From contig JAJTWR010000159.1 of assembly GCA_021613335.1 (NCBI GenBank), positions 2,470,001 to 2,534,000 on the forward strand: DNA of 64,000 nucleotides. The letters run 5' to 3'. The notes under the pieces are model-generated. The model searched no databases and was not told the DNA's origin. It worked only from the letters and a program-made list of their open reading frames with translations. The position numbers were made by a program, and so were the translations under genes. Positions 59,279 to 64,000 of this stretch are shown here, in pieces (the stretch's first letter is position 1; each line of letters starts with the position of its first letter). Origin of the DNA: Whitmania pigra (lineage: Eukaryota > Annelida > Clitellata > Hirudinida > Haemopidae).

Positions 59279-59325
59279 GGAGATTCAAACCCCGCTGCGG
59301 GAGCACCGTCCTAATCATCTAGATA
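59279..59325 (+). repeat. tRNA-derived SINE fragment
   Basis: GATTCAAACCCCGCTGCGGG followed by AGCACCGTCCTAATCATCTAG is the B box and body of the SINE at 10024-10115, here on the plus strand. The A-box half is missing, so the copy is 5'-truncated. Confidence 0.7.
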
Positions 59326-59564
59326 TGCAACGGACGTTAATAAAACATTTTTGAGCGGGAGAGTTTGTACGGGAGTTGAACGATAGGGATTGCGAGTTGT
59401 GCGATGTTACATGCGAATACATACTTGGCAGCCATTAGCGATATTTCCAACTTGTTATTCTTACAAAGACCCAACATTGTTGTAAATAGTGTAAATAAAT
59501 ATGATAATTATTATGTCTTGTTCAGTTGTACTGAAAATTAATTTTATCAAATGTCAACTGAAAA

Positions 59565-59643
59565 GTAGTTAAAAAGTAGTTAACGTAAAAGTAGTTAAAG
59601 CAAGTAGTTAATACAGTAGTTAAGTAGTTAAAACTCATCTCTG
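59565..59643. mobile_element. Probable hAT end with AGTAGTTAA subterminal repeats
   Basis: AGTAGTTAA or a close form occurs about seven times between 59567 and 59632, at irregular spacing, and the stretch ends CATCTCTG, which on the other strand is the hAT-like CAGAGATG. Clustered subterminal repeats next to a CAG-type end are usual in hAT elements. The opposite end was not found. Confidence 0.45.
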
Positions 59644-59949
59644 CTCACTAGCAAACAAAAACTTAGCAGAGAACGAGAAATGTGAACACGGTTGCTACAT
59701 TGCATACAACCAGCCTACTAGCCACTCGCTAAAAGTCACGCTAAACTTCACGCTATCGCCGCAAAAATCTCTGCCATCCAACAAAAGGCCCGAAGAGTCA
59801 TTAAGTGTTATATTATAACCGAAAATTGCCTGAACAATAAAAATCATTTTGTTAAAAATTATATGAAGACTTAAGGTTTTGTCAAAAAAATATTTCTAAC
59901 AAAAGTATTTATAACAACATATTAAAAAAATATATTAAATTCCAAGTGT

Positions 59950-60020
59950 CTTAGGCGAGTCCTGGCAAAATCGCCAGGCGACCCCAAGTTGGGTCTCGAC
60001 CCACAGGTTGAGAACCGCTG
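59950..60020. mobile_element. hAT (Charlie-type) terminal fragment
   Basis: The last 60 bp, read on the minus strand from 60020, begin CAGCGGTTCTCAACCTGTGG and continue GTCGAGACCC, the widespread hAT/Charlie terminal sequence. The other end of the element was not found in the window. Confidence 0.7.
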
Positions 60021-60418
60021 ACATACAGCATAACTAAAAATATCGATTCCTCATTAATGTTCAGCGCTTCCTGATTGGCTGGATCAACACTAGTGTGATT
60101 GCGCCTCTTGACCTGGATGAATAATTGATGAACAAAAGACTCCTGCAGAAAACTCCAGCCTTAGGACTAGGAACGTATGATACAAATAAAAAAAGTCTTT
60201 ACGATAACCCCTAAAGTTAATAAATTTTCGCATACAATTAGCGTGAAAATCATTTTCCGTCACGTTTTTTGATTTTTTTTTACGTTTTTGTTCGACTTGC
60301 TCGAAATTTAATTCTTTTCAGGACTAAATTTCAAGTTTCTCTCTTTCTATTGCTCATGTTTGCATTTTTACAATAAACATCACTCTACATAATTGTTATA
60401 AATTAAAATTTTATTATC

Positions 60419-60611
60419 TGTTACGTAGCTAGCACACCTGTATGTGCCTAAAGGCTAGTGCCTAATTGCGAAGCTAGAGAGCGGTTCGTTTTGAGTTCTG
60501 GAGTTGCTACATACAATTGATACGAATTAGTTAAAAACTAGAAGACGTGTTTTCTTGTAAATAAAGACTTTTAGTTTCGCTGTTGTTTTCATTTATACAA
60601 GCGATACAACA
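60419..60611 (+). repeat. 5' LTR of a Ty3/Gypsy element
   Basis: A 193-bp stretch starts TGTTACG and ends ACA, contains AATAAA at 60559-60564, and is followed after two bases by TGGCGCAGTCGACAG, a primer-binding-site-like sequence. The gag start is 82 bp further. Because the 3' LTR lies beyond the window, the borders are inferred. Confidence 0.65.
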
Positions 60612-60692
60612 AGTGGCGCAGTCGACAGTTGTTTCTGAAGTACAAGTCTACGAGGTTTCAATTTCTGTCACGGTTACTTTCGGTTAAAGAAA

Positions 60693-63600
60693 ATGTCGGA
60701 ATTGAAAGAAATGGTTCAGTTGTTTGCTGAAATGTTGGCGAAACAAACAGCAGAAAGTGAAAGAAGAATGATACAAATGCTACAAACTTTTCAACAAGGA
60801 AATACGACGTCTGCTATACAAAAGTTCGAGCCTTTTCAACCAGAGAAAGAATTATTCAAGGATTACATCAAAAGGTTTGATACATTTCTGTTGGCAAATT
60901 CAATCGCTAAAGGCAAAGCAGCCCAGGTTTTTCTTACAAACCAAAGTCCAGAAATATATAAAATGCTTGAAACTTTGGCTACGCAATTGCAACCGCCCAG
61001 AAATGCAAATGACATGAATTACGAACAAATAGTCTTGAACATGGAAAAGTTATTCAATCCGGCTACTTTTGTAATACGAGAAAGATACAAATTTTGGACT
61101 AATGGGAAAAGAAAACCAGGTGAGTCGGTACAAGAGCTCGCAACTCGGATTCGTCAAGGAGCGGTCACGTGCGATTTCTCGAGCATTAAAAATCCATTGG
61201 ACGAGGCGCTCCGAACAAATTTTATATGCAGCATTCAAAATGAAGCAGTTCTGAAAGCATTGTTTAGAATCCCAGAAGAGGAACTATCTTTTGCTAAAGC
61301 AGTGGAAGTGGCAAATGAGATTGAAGGAGTGGCCACCGTGGCCAAAGACACAGTATACCATTCGACTTCGGAGTCAATTCAGGCTATTCAGTTGAAACCG
61401 GAACAGATAGCTCACGCCAAGAGAGGAGAACAGACTCCATTCCAAAGAAAAGTCATTTCAAGCAAAAGATACGATACCACCAAAACATTCAAGCGAGACA
61501 ATGCACACCCTACAAAGCGTTACAATTGTTACAGGTGTGGTAGTGCGGAACATTGGGCCGACAAATGTAAGAAGACTGGTGTTGTTTGTAATTTTTGTGG
61601 AAGGAAAGGCCATTACGAAAGAGTGTGTTTCCAGAAGAAACCACGAAACGTCGTGCAAATAATCAAAAGAATGCATGATAATGATCCGCTCTTACAAAAG
61701 ATACAACTTGGCAAGAAACTTTATGAATTCGAGTTGGACAGCGGTACACGCGACAGTTTTATTTCGAAGACAATATGGACCGAATTAGGCTGCCCAAAAC
61801 TCCAAAGAAATTCAATTGAATACAGGTCGGTTACAGGTGATGTTCTACCAATTTACGGTTCGTTCAAGATTGACGCATCCATGCCAGAGAAGGAAAACAT
61901 AACATACATAACATTCAACGTGACTCCAAAACAACTGAATTTGTTGGGAAGAGTCGCAATGTTACAGTTGCAGGTAGACTTGAGTAAAAAGCTTCAGGAA
62001 TCTCAGAGAATATGTCTTGTACAGAATGAAGAGATACATTCAAACTTGAATACAAACGACGTCCAAAAGAAGTGTCGCGATCTCTGCCAGAAATTCGAGG
62101 AATTATTTCAGCCAGGATTAGGTTTGCTTAAAGATTGTGAACTGGAAATCAAATTCAAGGAGGAGGCCGTGCCGGTGTTTAAGAAACCAAGGACGGTGCC
62201 ATTTGCTATCATGGAGGATTTGAATCAAGCTTTAGAAGCTGGAATTCAGAAAGGAATTTGGATACCAACCAAATTCAATGATTGGGGAACTCCAATTGTA
62301 CCAATTCGGAAGAAAGGATCGAGTTCAAAGGTCAAATTGCGTGTGTGTGGGGATTACGCTGTCACAGTAAATTCACAGCTAGAAACTCACCGACACCAAA
62401 TGCCATTACCCGAGGACCTTATTAGGAAATTATCCGGAAGTAAATTTTTTACAAAAATTGATTTAGCGGACGCCTACAATCAAATAAAACTGGGTCCCGA
62501 GAGTCAACGACGTCTTGCCCTTAGCACACCTAGAGGTGTATTCCTACAAACAAGACTTCCGTTCGGCATAAGTTCAGCGCCTGGGTATTTCCAGGAAATC
62601 ATGGATAATTTGACCAGTGACCTACCTGGAGTGGTGGTATATCTGGATGACATACTAATAGGAGGCGCGACCGAACAGGAACATCTACAAAATCTAAAGA
62701 ATACACTACAGAAACTACAAGACAGTGGCTTAAAATGTAACCAAGAGAAATGTTGTTTTGCACAAGAATCTTTAGATTATCTTGGCCATACGTTGTCAAG
62801 AGAAGGTGTTGGTCCTGGAGGAAAAGTTGATGCCGTAGCTTCCATGTCCAGACCAGTAAATATTTCGGAACTGAAATCGTTTTTGGGTTCGATACAATTT
62901 TACCACAAATTCATACCAGGTTTGTCTACGGTTGCTGAACCCCTGTATTCTTTGACTCGCAAGAATATCAAATGGTTTTGGGGACCGAATCAAGAAAAAT
63001 CGTTCAACAGATTGAAAGAATTACTGCTGAAACGAGTTCAACTGGCCCACTTTGATCCAAAGTTACAAGTTGGAATTGCATGTGATGCATCCGAAGTAGG
63101 TCTGGGAGCAGTATTATTTCACCGTTATCCAGATGGATCTGAAAGACCCATATTCAACGTTTCAAAGCTTTTGTCCGAAAGCCAAAGCAAATACAGTCAA
63201 ATTCATAAGGAAGCTCTCTCAATAATATACGCAGTACAAAAATTCCATCCATATCTCTACGGCAGGAAATTCATCTTAGTGACTGATCACAAGCCACTCT
63301 TGGTTTTATTTGATCCAAATAAAGCAGTGCCAAAACTTACTTTGAATCGGCTGACGCGCTGGGCCCTTATACTGCAACAGTACAATTATACAATTGAATA
63401 CAGGAAAACGTCTGAACACGGGAACGCAGATGCGCTAAGTCGGTTACCTTCGGGTGAAGATAAAATATTTGATGATGCAGAGAAGGAATTGGAATTTTCC
63501 AATGTCTGCACGATTCATGCGTTGAGTCAACAAATTACTTCGACTGACTCTAAAGCAATTTCGGAGGAAACAGCAAAAGACTCCGTAATTACAACGGTTC

Positions 63601-64000
63601 TCAGGTACATGGAAAAGGGTTGGCCACAGAAGATCAATGAGGACGAAGTTAAGTTTTTCAAAAGACTTAAAGATTCTTTGTCCTTTGAGGGTAAATGCCT
63701 GTGGATGGGTAACAGATTAGTTATTCCCAAGAGGTTGAGGAATGAGGTTTTACAGTTATTACACCTGGGACATTTCGGAATGCAAAAGATGAAATATCTG
63801 GCTAGAACAGCCGTTTATTGGCCTCGGATGGATCGCGAAATTGAAATTCTTTGCAGAGGTTGTTCCAGCTGTCAAGAACAACACAATAATCCGCCAAAAG
63901 CCTTGAATCATCCGTGGGTGGTTCCGGACGAACCATGGAGTCGTTTACATGTGGATCATGCAGTTAATTTTCTAGGAACAAGTTGGTTGATCGTTGTAGA
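60693..64000 (+). CDS. Ty3/Gypsy gag-pol polyprotein, open to the window end
   Basis: One frame runs 1,102 codons from the ATG at 60693 without a stop and leaves the window. Gag has a capsid-like region and two CCHC knuckles (CYRCGSAEHWADKC and CNFCGRKGHYERVC, about 61519-61630). The protease active site reads ELDSGTRDSF (about 61730). The reverse transcriptase has KIDLADAYNQI, LPFGISSAP and the catalytic VVVYLDDILI (about 62630). RNase H follows with ACDASEVGLGAVL and VTDHKPL. The integrase zinc-binding HHCC region is at about 63760-63880, and the catalytic core begins with SRLHVDHA at the very end. Gag and pol are fused in one frame, as in some Mag/K02A2.6-like families. Lack of stops suggests a young, possibly active copy. 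Env cannot be judged. Confidence 0.92.
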   Translation, partial: MSELKEMVQLFAEMLAKQTAESERRMIQMLQTFQQGNTTSAIQKFEPFQPEKELFKDYIKRFDTFLLANSIAKGKAAQVFLTNQSPEIYKMLETLATQLQPPRNANDMNYEQIVLNMEKLFNPATFVIRERYKFWTNGKRKPGESVQELATRIRQGAVTCDFSSIKNPLDEALRTNFICSIQNEAVLKALFRIPEEELSFAKAVEVANEIEGVATVAKDTVYHSTSESIQAIQLKPEQIAHAKRGEQTPFQRKVISSKRYDTTKTFKRDNAHPTKRYNCYRCGSAEHWADKCKKTGVVCNFCGRKGHYERVCFQKKPRNVVQIIKRMHDNDPLLQKIQLGKKLYEFELDSGTRDSFISKTIWTELGCPKLQRNSIEYRSVTGDVLPIYGSFKIDASMPEKENITYITFNVTPKQLNLLGRVAMLQLQVDLSKKLQESQRICLVQNEEIHSNLNTNDVQKKCRDLCQKFEELFQPGLGLLKDCELEIKFKEEAVPVFKKPRTVPFAIMEDLNQALEAGIQKGIWIPTKFNDWGTPIVPIRKKGSSSKVKLRVCGDYAVTVNSQLETHRHQMPLPEDLIRKLSGSKFFTKIDLADAYNQIKLGPESQRRLALSTPRGVFLQTRLPFGISSAPGYFQEIMDNLTSDLPGVVVYLDDILIGGATEQEHLQNLKNTLQKLQDSGLKCNQEKCCFAQESLDYLGHTLSREGVGPGGKVDAVASMSRPVNISELKSFLGSIQFYHKFIPGLSTVAEPLYSLTRKNIKWFWGPNQEKSFNRLKELLLKRVQLAHFDPKLQVGIACDASEVGLGAVLFHRYPDGSERPIFNVSKLLSESQSKYSQIHKEALSIIYAVQKFHPYLYGRKFILVTDHKPLLVLFDPNKAVPKLTLNRLTRWALILQQYNYTIEYRKTSEHGNADALSRLPSGEDKIFDDAEKELEFSNVCTIHALSQQITSTDSKAISEETAKDSVITTVLRYMEKGWPQKINEDEVKFFKRLKDSLSFEGKCLWMGNRLVIPKRLRNEVLQLLHLGHFGMQKMKYLARTAVYWPRMDREIEILCRGCSSCQEQHNNPPKALNHPWVVPDEPWSRLHVDHAVNFLGTSWLIVV

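Noticed and set aside
61050..63730. Several minus-strand proteins in the last 3 kb
   Set aside because: All lie opposite the continuous gag-pol frame and lack any motif.
1..64000. CRISPR arrays, operons, riboswitches or other prokaryotic systems
   Set aside because: The sequence is spliced animal DNA; no regularly spaced identical repeats or bacterial-type gene runs are present.

Overview
The window is animal nuclear DNA: AT-rich, with genes made of many short exons, phase-consistent splicing, polyadenylation signals and a dense load of transposable elements. Nothing bacterial is present. The phylum cannot be fixed from the sequence alone; a TE-rich invertebrate fits best (P-, hAT-, Tc1-, mariner- and pogo-type DNA transposons, Ty3/Gypsy elements, a non-LTR retrotransposon and a tRNA-derived SINE).

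Four host genes can be read. (1) A strawberry notch (SBNO) homologue runs on + from 17960 to 26699; I resolve 26 coding exons and 1,669 codons, including two consecutive GC-AG introns in the helicase core. (2) A small secreted-type ML (MD-2-related lipid-recognition, NPC2/GM2A-like) gene lies on -, about 27993-29184, with its 5' exon not found. (3) A compact BPTF/NURF301 homologue runs on + from 40371 to 49260 (DDT, PHD, WHIM-type region, C-terminal PHD and bromodomain; about 1,767 codons). (4) A RIC1 homologue (RAB6 GEF subunit) runs on - from 58053 down to 49605, with 32 coding exons and about 1,379 codons. SBNO and the ML gene converge, and BPTF and RIC1 converge with 3' ends that nearly or actually overlap. 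SBNO and BPTF act in chromatin and transcription and RIC1 acts in Golgi traffic; I see no functional link between the neighbours.

The remaining sequence is mostly transposon history. 0-7.4 kb: a hAT MITE with a perfect 8-bp target duplication, a decayed hAT transposase, a Tc1 tail, a P/THAP-type element with long terminal inverted repeats and a perfect 9-bp flanking repeat, and a 167-bp tandem repeat. 8-16 kb: a tRNA-derived SINE, a shuffled local repeat cluster, a broken Ty3/Gypsy element and a C2H2 zinc-finger relic. 31-40 kb: a layered TE graveyard with a MITE inside a mariner-type transposase, a LINE flanked by a 41-bp direct repeat, a ZMYM/DUF4371-type hAT inside a pogo/Tc2-like element, and a GTF2IRD2/ZBED-type hAT holding both a Tc1 element and a second hAT relic. 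59-64 kb: hAT ends, a SINE fragment, then the 5' LTR and an uninterrupted gag-pol frame of a Ty3/Gypsy element that leaves the window still open.

No wholly new biological system is evident. The strongest items are the P-type element, the nested insertions that can be ordered in time, the unrecognised ML gene, the paired GC-AG introns, the shortened BPTF and the apparently intact Gypsy element. All homology calls are from recognition of family motifs, not from searches.
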